Origin: Symbiodinium natans
Lineage: Eukaryota; Sar; Dinophyceae; Suessiales; Symbiodiniaceae
Assembly: GCA_905221605.1 (NCBI GenBank)
Contig: CAJNDS010002095.1
Coordinates: forward strand, 55,001-111,000
DNA: 56,000 bases
Reading direction: 5' to 3'
Both the position numbers and the translations under genes were made by a program. This document shows, in pieces, positions 40,101 to 49,600 of the stretch. The notes beneath the pieces were generated by a model, which worked only from the letters and a program-made list of their open reading frames with translations, searched no databases and had not been told where the DNA came from. Numbering within the stretch: the stretch's first letter is position 1; every line of letters starts with the position of its first letter.

Positions 40101-43100
40101 GGGAAGCTCTCACAATTTTTCAGAGCTGTTACATCATCCTATGAGACTTGCCTACTAGGCTGCCGGCGCAGTAAAGGGGCGATGTTGAAACCAAAAATGC
40201 AAAACCTGATGTTTGCAACATTTTTTGCTGCTTAAGCACGTGGCCTTGCTAGATTTTGCACACAAAATTGGCCCTAAACCCTAAACCCTAAACCCTAAAC
40301 CCTTTTGCACTTCAGATTGAACTTCTCCGTGGTGAATTTGTGCGACGAAGGTCGGTTTACCAACGAACTTTCTTGGAATTGAGCAGGCTCACTTTGCACA
40401 CAGATCTACAGACAATTCGCAAATTTCTTTGCACAGGTTCCACATCTTCACATTCATCTTCAAGTTTTCTCAGAAATTGAAAGTTCAAAAAAAAATGACA
40501 TTTGGAGGCTTAGGGTTTAGAGGGTTGAGAGTGAAGGGCTTAGGGGTTAAAAGGTTTCTGGTCTGCCGCAAAAGTCGGCACTTTTTTTGGTCACCAAGAA
40601 ACCAGACAATCATAGGGGCAACCTCTGTTCTTGTTTCGTTTATAAAAAAACCTCGAACCCAAACAATGGGCAAAAGGGTTCGCTGGGCAACCCTAAACCC
40701 TAAGCCCTGAACCCTCAACTCCAAACCCTCAACCCTCAACCCTCAACCCTAAACCCTAAACCCCACATCCCAAACCCTAAGCCCTAAACCCCAAACCCCA
40801 AACCCCAAACCCCAAACCCTAAACCCTAAACCCTCCATCGCGGCCGGTTCGCTTCGGCCGAAGCGAGTCGTTACTGAGGGAGGGCAGCGAATGCTTGATC
40901 TGCAGCATGCAGACCATCAGGTAGAGCATCCCGCCTGGGCGTTTAGGGTTTAGGGTTTAGGGTTGAGGGTTGAGGGTTTGGAATGGTTTGCAGTTCAAGG
41001 TTCAAAGCCTTAGGGCTTGGAATGGTGTCTTAGAGTTCAGGGGCTCAAACCCAAGATTTCAGAGTCAGCGGCTTCTACCACACAAAGGCCCATTTCAAAC
41101 ATCCCGCAATAACACAACCCCAAAGCATGCGCAAAGCAGCCGGAACTCAGGAAACGACAGTGCTGCAAAGAGGACGACGCAAAAAAGGGCTTACGAGATG
41201 CTACCAAACCTTGAAAGAAGCATCGATGATGCCTTCTGCCGTTTGAGGCAGCTAAGGTTTAAAGTTTGGGATTTAGGGTGTTTAGGGTTTAGGGTTTAGG
41301 GTTTAGGGTGGGTTTAGGGCATAGTAAACACTGCAAAGGCTAGGGCAGGCCTCTAGGCAAGCACTCCAAACCCTGTACTGGAAGCCAGAGAAGGCCCAAA
41401 CCCTAAACCCTAAGCCCTGAACCCTAAACCCTAAACCCTAAACCCTAAACCCTGAACCCTAAACCCTAAACCCTAAACCCTGAACCCTAAACCCTAAACC
41501 CTAAACCCTAAACCCTAAACCCTAAACCCTAAACCCTAAGCCAAGTTACAGAGGTAGTAAATGCAGAGCTCAAAGTCACTGGCCAGGGAGATCGTTGCTT
41601 CACGCGCGTTCACGGAAGTGAAGAGGATCCTCCGATGCGGGCTTATGTGAATCAGGGTTTAGGGTTCAGGATTCAGGGTTTGGCGTTTTATATTACTGTT
41701 ATTGGTGAGTGTATAGAAATATAAACCCTACTTTATGTGGTGGGGTGGGGTGGGGGTGGTAAGGATTTAGGAATGGGGTGGTTAGGGTTTAGGAATGGGG
41801 TTTAGGAATGGGGTTTGGGGAGGTTTGGGGAGGTTTGGGGAGGTTTGGGGAGGTTTGGGGAGGTAAGGGGGTTTGGGGGTTTGGGGGGTTTAGGACTTGA
41901 GGGTTTAGGGCATTCGGGCTTTAGATTGATGCTAGCGTTTCCTTCAGCATCATACCCTTGACGAACCAAGGGCCCATGCTTCAGAACCCTTTTGGGGAGG
42001 TCAGAGACCACCTTACTTGCCCATGCAACTACCCCTTAGCTGGTTCATAGTTGGGATAGTAATAAAAAATTAAAAATCTTATTCTTATTGAGTTTAAGTA
42101 CCCTTAAAAATGTAAAATGTTATCCCACTATGACAAAGTTAGAGGGTTTAGGAATCCAAACTGACCACGCCAGCAAAACATCAAGTCCAAGGGACGCCAT
42201 GGTGTGGTAGTGCAGAAATACAAACTCTGCAAAGAAGATCCTGGCAAGCTGCAGCTACAGTCTCTGTGAAACATCTCGAGAATATGAGTAAGGGTCACAA
42301 CTTAGAAGTTCACAAGCCCACCCTAAACCCTAAACCCTAAACCCTAAGCCTTAAACCCTAAACCCAAAACCCAAAACCCTAAACCCTAAAAAAAGAAACA
42401 AGTGCACGCTTGCAATTCTTATAGGGGATTGTCCTATCCAAAAGATTTGAAGTGTACTCATTCAGCTACTAAGACGAGTCACCATCCGCGTCATATGTAG
42501 CAAGAATAGAGTTGATGCTCTCAAACGCAAATCTAATGAATCCCAAAGCCCCCAGGACTAATCCCCCCCCCCCCCCCCCCCCCCCGGATCACGAACCCCA
42601 GCAACTTCAATCCCATCAAGGTCAAAGGTACAGGGCACAGGCATCTTTGGATGAGTCCTTACCATCCTCATGCAATAATACGAATCATAATACTAGTAAT
42701 GATATGAATACTAATAACCAGTTCAGCATATTCGAAAGGGTTTAGAGGTTTCGAGTTTCGGGTGGAGATCCTGCACGAAGTGCCCGATGATGAAGCCCAA
42801 AGGCAAGAGGCTTGAGGGTTTTGGGCTTTAGGGCTTCTAGGCTTTTAAGCCTCAAGGTGTTTTAGGGGTTTTCAGGGTTCAGAGTTGAGGTTTCTGGCCT
42901 TTAGGAGGCCTGCATCATGCCTGGAAGGGACTTCCCACAAACCCTAAACCCTAAACCCTAAACCCTCAACCCTAAACCCTAAACCCTGAACCCTAAACCC
43001 TAAACCCTAAACAACAATACGCAAACACTCCAGACTCTATTTGCCTCGAGGTTACTGGCGCGGCTTGCTTCATGACGACACACTTCGGGGGCCCCCCTAA

Positions 43101-46100
43101 ACCCTAAACCCTAAACCCTGAACCGTAAACCTTAAACCCTAAACCCTAAACCCTAAACCCTAAACCCGTGTTGAGACTATAGAAACGTTCAACAAAAGAA
43201 AACGCCAAAACCCCAAACCAACCAACCTAAACCTGCCCAACTCTTGACCCTAAACCCTAAACCCTAGACCCTCAACTCTTCCTTTTCACTCCCTCCCCAG
43301 ACCCCTGGAAGGAACTAAACGCCCGATATAGGGTTTAGGGCTACGCTTGCGTGCGGCTTAGGGACTATAGATCCTAGGGTTCTACAGCAAGCCTGACATA
43401 AGCGGAGCTAGGTTCTGGTCACCGAAAACGCCAAAACCTGGACTCTTGCACCAAGATGCCATATGCTGATGAGCTCCTCGGAAAAGGCATGGCAGGCAGA
43501 AGATTGAGGGTCTACAGAGTTAGGGCTTGGGGTTTAGGATCTAGGGTTTTTGGGAATAGGGCTTAGGGTGTGGGGGCGCAGGGTCGTTCCCTGAAGCTCT
43601 TTTGGGTGTGCGCCGTGCGCGTTGGGAGAACTTCAACAGGGTGCCGGGGTGTTGGGCTTCGGGGCTGGGATCTAGCGGAATCTAGCACCCAGAATGAGGT
43701 TTTGCAGCCATGTAGGGTTTACGGTTTAGAGTTGGGAGGTCATGTGGGGGGAGGGGGGGGGTTGTAACAAACTCAAAGACCCTTCACTCCAAAGCCCCAA
43801 GCCCTAACCCTAAACCCTAAACCCTAAACCCTAAACCCTAAACCCTAAACCCTAAACCCTAAACCCTAAACCCTAAACCCTAAACCCTTACATTTCAGGT
43901 AAAAGAGCCCAGTCAGTAAAAGCTGAGTTGCGATGATGTGCAGCGTCCAGCGGCTCCTGTGTCAGGATGCATCACACATCAAGGATAGGTTTGGGGCTTC
44001 TAGGGTTTAGGGTTCAGTGTCTAGGTTTTGGGGTTTAGGGCTAAGAGCTTTGGATATACCAGCCGCCAACAGCCCTGCACGAAAATACCTGTACAGTCCC
44101 TATACAACACACCTCAGAGTCCCCTGAGCATGGAGCTTGGCTCTCAAAGTATCAAGAAGCATGGGCCACCACGACCCCCGGCAAGTGCGGGATATGTACA
44201 GTTCTCGATGTCCCGTTTTTCCTCGTGTACCTCTCATAGTATGGAGCTTATTGGTTCAGGTAACCCCCAAGTACTGCCAAGAAGAGGCCACAACAGCTCC
44301 GCGGTTTGGGCACGCTACAACAGCCCCCCCTCTTTGCCCAGGCCTCGTGCTGTAGTGGGCTTTGAAGAAGATGCGATCAGAAATCAGCATCGCCAGGTGC
44401 GCCACGATCCTAGAGAACACTGAGGGTTTAGGGTTTAGGGTTTTGGTTTAGGGTTTAGGGTTTAGGGTTTAGGGTTTTGGGTTCAGGGTTCTGGGTTCAG
44501 GGCTTAGGGCCCTCCGCCCCCCTCCCCCAAACAGTTTTAAGGACTTGTGACCTTGGTGGAGGTTGGGGGAGGGGAGGGGAGAGGGGAAGGGGGGCATGCC
44601 CTAAACCCCTACAAAGGCGTGCAAAGGGGGAGGAGAGAGGGGGGGGAGGTGGGGGGCGGGGGAGGGGGAGGGGGGGAGGGGTTTTTGAGCTTGGCCCTCA
44701 ACCACTCCCACCCTAAAAGCCTAAACCCTAAACCCTAAACCCTAAACCCTAAACCCTAAACCCTAAACCCTAAACCCTAACCCCTCAACCCTAAACCCTA
44801 AACCCTAAACCCTAAACCCTAAACCCTAAACCCTAAACCCTAAACCCTAAACCCTAAACCCTAAACCCTAAACCCTAAACCCTACACCACAGAAATAAGT
44901 CCACGAGGCAGCAGCATGGTGGCCACGCTGAAACTGCTCTCCTGGCAGAGAGCGAAGCTCGCGTCCCTAAACCCTAAACCGTAAACCACACTCTGTAGGC
45001 TGTGCAGGTTGGGCTGAGATGAGACCTGCACGCCTAAACCCTAAACCCTAAACCCTAAACCCTAAACCCTAAACCCTAAACCCTAAACCCTAAACCCTAA
45101 ACCCCCTACGAGCCCCCAAGGCCCCATCTGTTCGCCGCATCCCTTCTATAGCCCTAAAAAACTCAAGCCTCTACACCGCACCCCTTAAGCCAAGGTCCCT
45201 TCTGTGTTTTTCCCTTTCTTAGACCATCTCCCCCCCCCCCCCCCCCCCCCCCCCCGCAGTTTAGGGTTTAGGGTTTAGGGTTTAGGGTTTTTGAGTTGAG
45301 GTTCCGTTCTTCAATTTGAGACAAGAAGGCTTCAGGGGTCCTGCAGCCAGCTCCTTGCCTAGGAGTGGCTGTTAAAGGCGGCTAACCTTTGCGAATACCA
45401 TCGAGGTCTACTACCTCCAGAAAAGTTTGTCCAGGACTTAGGGTGACACTCATCATTTCTGTGGCGTCTTCGGAACTGCAAGAAAAGCAAAATACATCAA
45501 GATCCCCTAAGCTTAGAGTTAAGCCCAAAACCTTGGGCCCCAAACCGTACAAAAAAACAAAAACAACTAAACCCTGAACCCTGAACCTGAACCCTGAACC
45601 CTGAACCCTGAACCCTGAACCCTGAACCCTAAACCCTAAACCCTAAACCCTAAACCCTAAACCCTAAACCCTAAACCCTAAACCCTAAACCCTAAACCCT
45701 AAACCCTAAACCCTAACCTTAGTTGACGCGTTATCGCGGTGTTAAGGCTTCAGGGCTTTAGCGGAAGTCCGGTCCTGCAGGGACTGGGAAAAGGATCGTT
45801 CCTCCTCCTTCAGAACGGCCTTGTTGGAGCTTGCTTTCTTATAGGGTTGAGGGCGTGAGGTTTAAGTGTGTGAAGGTTTAAGGCTAGAACCCTAAACCCT
45901 AAACCCTAAACCCTAAACCCTAAACCCTAAACCCTAAACCCTAAACCCTAACCCTAAACCCTAAACCCGAAAAGAAGGCATCCAGGGTTTAAGAGTTTAA
46001 GGGCTTTAGGTTGAAGGGACGAGTGTTGTAGGGTGACGCCCTCAGGCCTATCCTCCTCAGCCCCACCAAGTAATCCACAAGCTGCCAAGCTCAGGATGTA

Positions 46101-46523
46101 GCTCGTGCCTATGTGGGTTGAGCCACACATGTACATGGACAGAAGAGTTTAGGGTTTAGGCTTTAGGGTTTTGGGTTTAGGGCTTGGGGTTTAGGGTAAC
46201 TCAAGACTAGGATAAGCAAGAAGCGACCACACCGGAGAGTCAGAGTGTTGTTCAGAGTTGCCCCTTGGTCACCTTGATCGCGCAAGACAGAAGCCATGGT
46301 GATGAAATCAAAGTCCCTGAACCCTAAACCCTAAAAACCCTGAAACCTTAAACCCTAAAACCCTAAAACCCTAAAACCCTAAAACCCTAAAACCCTAAAA
46401 CCCTAAAACCCTAAAACCCTAAAAACCCTAAAACCCTAAAAACCTAAAACCCTAAAACCCTAAAACCCTAAACCCTAAACCTTCCACGAGAGCGGGCCGT
46501 AAGCCCTTCATTGGGTGGGCCAT
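37159..46523 (-). CDS. Large multi-exon gene, multi-pass membrane protein, possibly Piezo-like (provisional)
   Basis: Start ATG at 46523. Exons 46481-46523 (MAHPMKGLRPALVE, donor GTTTAGGG), 46273-46316 (TLISSPWLLSCAIK) and about 46041-46081 (LVDYLVGLRRIGLR) join in phase. Further exons: 45745-45840 (K/E-rich), 45387-45475 (SEDATEMMSVTLSPGQTFLE; acceptor CTTTTCTTGCAG), then many hydrophobic ones near 44400, 43890-43965 (TLHIIATQLLLTGLFYLK), 42770-42820, 42475-42560, 42167-42250 (RIFFAEFVFLHYHTMASLGL), 41550-41632 and 40830-40935 (GMLYLMVCMLQIKHSLPSL), then about 39000-39115 (FHYNMPFVDDIRIIVDWTVA). In Piezo channels a DRxLYL motif, a QIRxxxP motif and PFxxELRxxxDW occur in that order; LISDRIFFK, LQIKHSLP and PFVDDIRIIVDW mirror them here. 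Against it: too much sequence between the first two and no cap domain recognised. More than one gene may be present. The proposed stop at 37159 overlaps the next ATG. Confidence 0.35.
37325..37437. mobile_element. Family B element
   Basis: Ends GAGCCCAGGAGTAGCCTAGG / CTCTGGGTCCTAGA. A poly-G run (37227-37249) lies just before it. Confidence 0.7.
37447..37582 (+). repeat. Interstitial (TTTAGGG)n array
   Basis: Eighteen units with one foreign GGTTACG insert. Confidence 0.95.
38112..38297 (-). CDS. Two exon islands around a CCCTAAA array
   Basis: 38235-38297 reads VRDAPGPDEPRPVDVLATWL and 38112-38163 reads AKGIRVLWDRGCQG with donor GTAGGC; the array 38160-38230 lies between them. Further islands of the same run: 38586-38672, 37780-37853 (PKLGGLVEYSIDTRRQLQAV), 37590-37665. 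Confidence 0.5.
38325..38440 (+). repeat. Interstitial (TTTAGGG)n array
   Basis: Sixteen units, the last few GCTTAGG. Confidence 0.95.
39415..39505. mobile_element. TIR element at an exon edge (family N)
   Basis: GGGAATGAGGGAATGATGGCCCTATA mirrored by TATAGGGCCCTCATTCCC. Its minus-strand edge CTACTAAGAACCAG is the likely acceptor for an exon at 39378-39414 (donor GTGAGC). Confidence 0.75.
39520..39775 (-). CDS. Two exon islands of the large membrane-protein gene
   Basis: About 39722-39775 (ASLYSARSVITEAWR) and 39522-39605 (AVQLPNLTGTSAVKLDRPAP, donor GTGTTTAGG). Joins not resolved. Confidence 0.45.
39843..39940 (+). repeat. Interstitial (TTTAGGG)n array
   Basis: Fourteen perfect units. Confidence 0.95.
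39945..40500. other. AT-richer island nearly free of repeats
   Basis: Different base composition from the rest of the window. The plus strand has a 57-codon ATG frame from 39972, ending at a TGA near 40144 (MNKIWRIKITKNDLTFQNKL at its start). It could be a large intron, an insertion, or a small plus-strand gene; I cannot decide. Confidence 0.35.
41397..41540 (-). repeat. Interstitial (CCCTAAA)n array
   Basis: About twenty units including CCCTGAA variants; intronic. Confidence 0.95.
42050..42142. mobile_element. Family E element copy 2
   Basis: See 7441-7533. It lies between exon islands 41925-42013 and 42167-42250. Confidence 0.75.
43800..43890 (-). repeat. Interstitial (CCCTAAA)n array
   Basis: Thirteen perfect units; further arrays at 42945-43010 and 43098-43168. 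Confidence 0.95.
44710..45105 (-). repeat. Cluster of CCCTAAA arrays with two exon islands
   Basis: Arrays 44710-44883 and 45033-45105; between them minus-strand islands 44893-44965 (FALCQESSFSVATMLLPRGL, donor GTAGGG) and 44985-45020 (VQVSSQPNLHSLQS). A G-rich stretch 44560-44680 precedes; a poly-C run is at 45228-45255. Confidence 0.8.
45570..45970 (-). repeat. CCCTGAA then CCCTAAA arrays
   Basis: 45570-45625 is a block of CCCTGAA units passing into CCCTAAA to 45715; a second array is at 45890-45970. The exon 45745-45840 sits between them. Confidence 0.9.
46340..46470 (-). repeat. Variant octamer array (CCCTAAAA)n
   Basis: Sixteen or so 8-bp units, then heptamers before the exon at 46481. 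Intron 1 of the large membrane-protein gene. Confidence 0.95.
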
Positions 46524-46589
46524 GGTCCCTTCGACGTACTTAGAGGGTCTGGGAAACATCCCGATCCCCAGAGAACCCTTAGACCTCTT

Positions 46590-46695
46590 AACCCTAAACC
46601 CTAAACCCTAAACCCTGAACCCTAAACCCTAAACCCTAAACCCTAAACCCTAAACCCTAAACCCTAAACCCTAAACCCTAAACCCTAAACCCCTC
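46590..46695 (-). repeat. Intergenic (CCCTAAA)n array
   Basis: Fourteen units starting immediately after a stop codon (46696). Confidence 0.95.
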
Positions 46696-49600
46696 TTAAT
46701 CCCTTCGCATCCGCGGAGCCCTGTTATTCAGCAGCGTGTAGCAGAGCATGAGAAGGGCCAGGCCATACCTTTGCAGGGCTTGGGGTTTACGGGCTTTGGG
46801 CTTGCAGGGTTTAGGGTTTAGGGTTTTAGGTTTTAGGGTTTAGGGTTCGGGCTTCAGGGTTTAAGGGCATTGGGGGCATTAGAGGCCAAAGGGGTTAAAG
46901 TTCGATTTTGGCATTCAGGGCTGAGGGTTTAGGGTTTTAGGGCTGTTGTGGTTTAAGGGCTTTAGGGATTCAGGGCATTATAGGGGCTAAAGGGATTAAA
47001 GTTGACACTTTTTTGTTTTCAGGGCTGAGGGTTTAGGGCTTTATGTAACACGGGATCGAGCTGAGGGGCTCAAGGTGCTTCATGACTTGCTTTTGTTTTG
47101 ATGCCAGTAGGGCTTAGGGATTGGGGCTTTGGGATTTCCAAGGGTTTGGAAGGCTTTGTAGTTGAAGTGGAATACAAGGTTGAGGATTTTAGGGTTAGTG
47201 CTTCAAAAACAACTACGACTAAGCCACTGGACACGGTCAAGGTTGCGCAAGGAGGGACGAGCAACCACAATCCTCAACCCAGAAGTGTGACAAAAGTTCG
47301 GCCATACCAACACGCCGAACTGAGAAAGCGATCCAGCTTCGTGGTCTTAGGCTTAATACCCTCCCAAAACACCTAAGCCTTTTGATTAGGATGGTGCAGA
47401 ATGGTGTTTAGCTTCAAGGGCCGTTGGGTTTTCTGGCCGCTGTATGAACTTGCAGGCGAGCAACTTGGCGCCGTAGAGCGAAATACCTCGACACAGGTCC
47501 AGACCACCCCTGTATGTTGTTTTCTAGATTTTGGGGTATTCTGAGAAGTACACTTTATAATCGTCTTTATGTTCGGAACTTTCAAGAGAAACCCCTTTTG
47601 AATTCTGAGCCAGAGACCCCAAATACGTTTCTCTTTTTCTGGGGGGCTACTTGACCTCTACAAGGGCTTACGGTCCTCAACACGGTACATGAACCCGTGT
47701 TCAGGGTTCACCTAGTCCAGCACACAGACTCTAACCCTTAAACCCTAAACCCTAAACCCCTCCAAACCCTAAAGTCTCAAAGCCCTGAACTTGCAATCTG
47801 CAAGTTGACACGAAGTTGGCCAGCCACTCTCACAAGCAAACACCAACCTTCCAAACCCTAAACCCTAAACCCTAAACCCTAAACCCTAAACCCTAGGCTT
47901 TAGGAAGTTTCCGGTTCGAGCTTTGGCCAGCTCAGTGTTCAATTCCCTGCTCCCTCTACCCTGGTTCGGTCTTCAAAAATGCCTATGTAAACGCCCCGAA
48001 GCCACCAAAGCCCCGTAGAAAACAGAGCTACTGGCTACTGCCCAAAAGCAAACCCTGAACCCTAAACCCTAAACCCTAAACTCTGAACCCAGAACTCTGA
48101 TGCCAAACCCTAACCCCTAACCCCTAAACCCTGAACCCAGAACTCTAAACCCTAAACCCGAAACTCAGCAAGCTTTGAACAACATGCTGAAGCGCAAGAG
48201 CCTTAGCATGAGACAGCCTTGATCCAAAGTCGACAAAACGAGCTTGTTGACTTCGGTTGTTCAGGGTCCCTAAACCCTAAACCCTAAACCCTAAACCCTA
48301 AACCCTAAACCCTAAACCCTAAACCCTAAACCCTAAACCCTAAACCCTAAGCTTTAGGATCTAGGGTTGAATGGGGCTCTAGGGTTCGTGGCTTCGGGAT
48401 TTCTGTTCTGCGGGCAAGGGCTTCATGCTCGTCAGGTGGCCGGGCTTCATGATCTTGCCCCGAAGGCGCTTGCCTGCAGATTGAGGGGTTCCCCTGCTAT
48501 TCTTTCATGACTGGGCATCCTACGTGTTTCGGGGGGGGAGGGGGGGCGGGGGGGGGGGGGGGGGGGGGAGGGGGAGGGTGGGTTGGGGGGGGGGGGGGGC
48601 CCGAAGGGGGGGGGGGGGGGGGCTGCTGTAGCATTCTGAAAAACCTTCAGGCTACTCACCCCCTTAAACCCCTAAAGCCTTAACACTCCTTACACCCCTG
48701 AACCCCCTGAACCCTTTAAACCCTTCAACCCTGAACATCCGGAGGGCCTGCCATGATATCGCTGGCGCAATTCTGGCAGATGTTGAAGACCTCACAGCTG
48801 CAGCTGGAGGCCCGAACCCTAAACCCTAAACCCTAAACCCCAGCTATGCCCCCCCGAGGCTGCATGAAGGGTGTCGGCCTGAAAGGGCTCACGCAAGGGG
48901 ACTCTACACTCTCCGGGTTAGGGTTTAGGGTTTGGGTTTCGGGTTTAGGGTTTAGAATTTAGGGTTTAGGGTTCTTAGCCCTTCTGAGCCCTAAGCGCCA
49001 ACCCACCAAGCCCCCCAAGCCTCCCGCGCTGGAATAGGCTTGGGACGCTAGTTGAAATACACCCCTAGATGGAGCCTCATGCTTTCGTACTTTGGGACGT
49101 TCCCCCTTGAGAAAACAAAGGGGGGGGGGGGTACCATAATCCCTACTAAGGACCGTTCGTATACGAAGGGGGAGAATCCCAAGCCTTACTATATTCATAC
49201 AAAGCAAGGAAACCAAAAGGTTCACGCGCGACGCGCACGGCTAAGTAAGGATTTGCCTTCCTTATACCCTTCGCATACAAGAATGGAAAAGAGAGGCACC
49301 GAAGAAAGAGGGAAAGGGCCCTGAACCCTAAACCCTAAACCCTAAACCGTAAAACCGTAAAACCGTAAAACCGTAAAACCGTAAAACCGTAAAACCCTAA
49401 AACCCTATAAAACCCTAAAACCCTAAAACCCTAAAAGCCCTAAAACCCTAAAACCCTAAAAACCTAAAACCCTAAAAACCCTAAAAACCCTAAAACCCTA
49501 AAAACTCTAAAACAATAAAACCCTAAACCCTGAAACCCCCAAAACCCAAAAACCCTAACAGCCAAAGACCCTAAAACCTTGAAACCCCAAAAAACCCTAA

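Noticed and set aside
42512-42745. Plus-strand 77-codon ORF with a proline run
   Set aside because: Runs through a poly-C tract and AAT-rich simple sequence; the antisense of a hydrophobic exon explains its first part.
44028-44423. 131-codon plus-strand ORF
   Set aside because: Starts inside telomere-like repeat, is S/P/R/H/Q-rich, and lies antisense to frames that fit the minus-strand gene (for example VAHLAMLISDRIFFK). Kept only as an antisense shadow.
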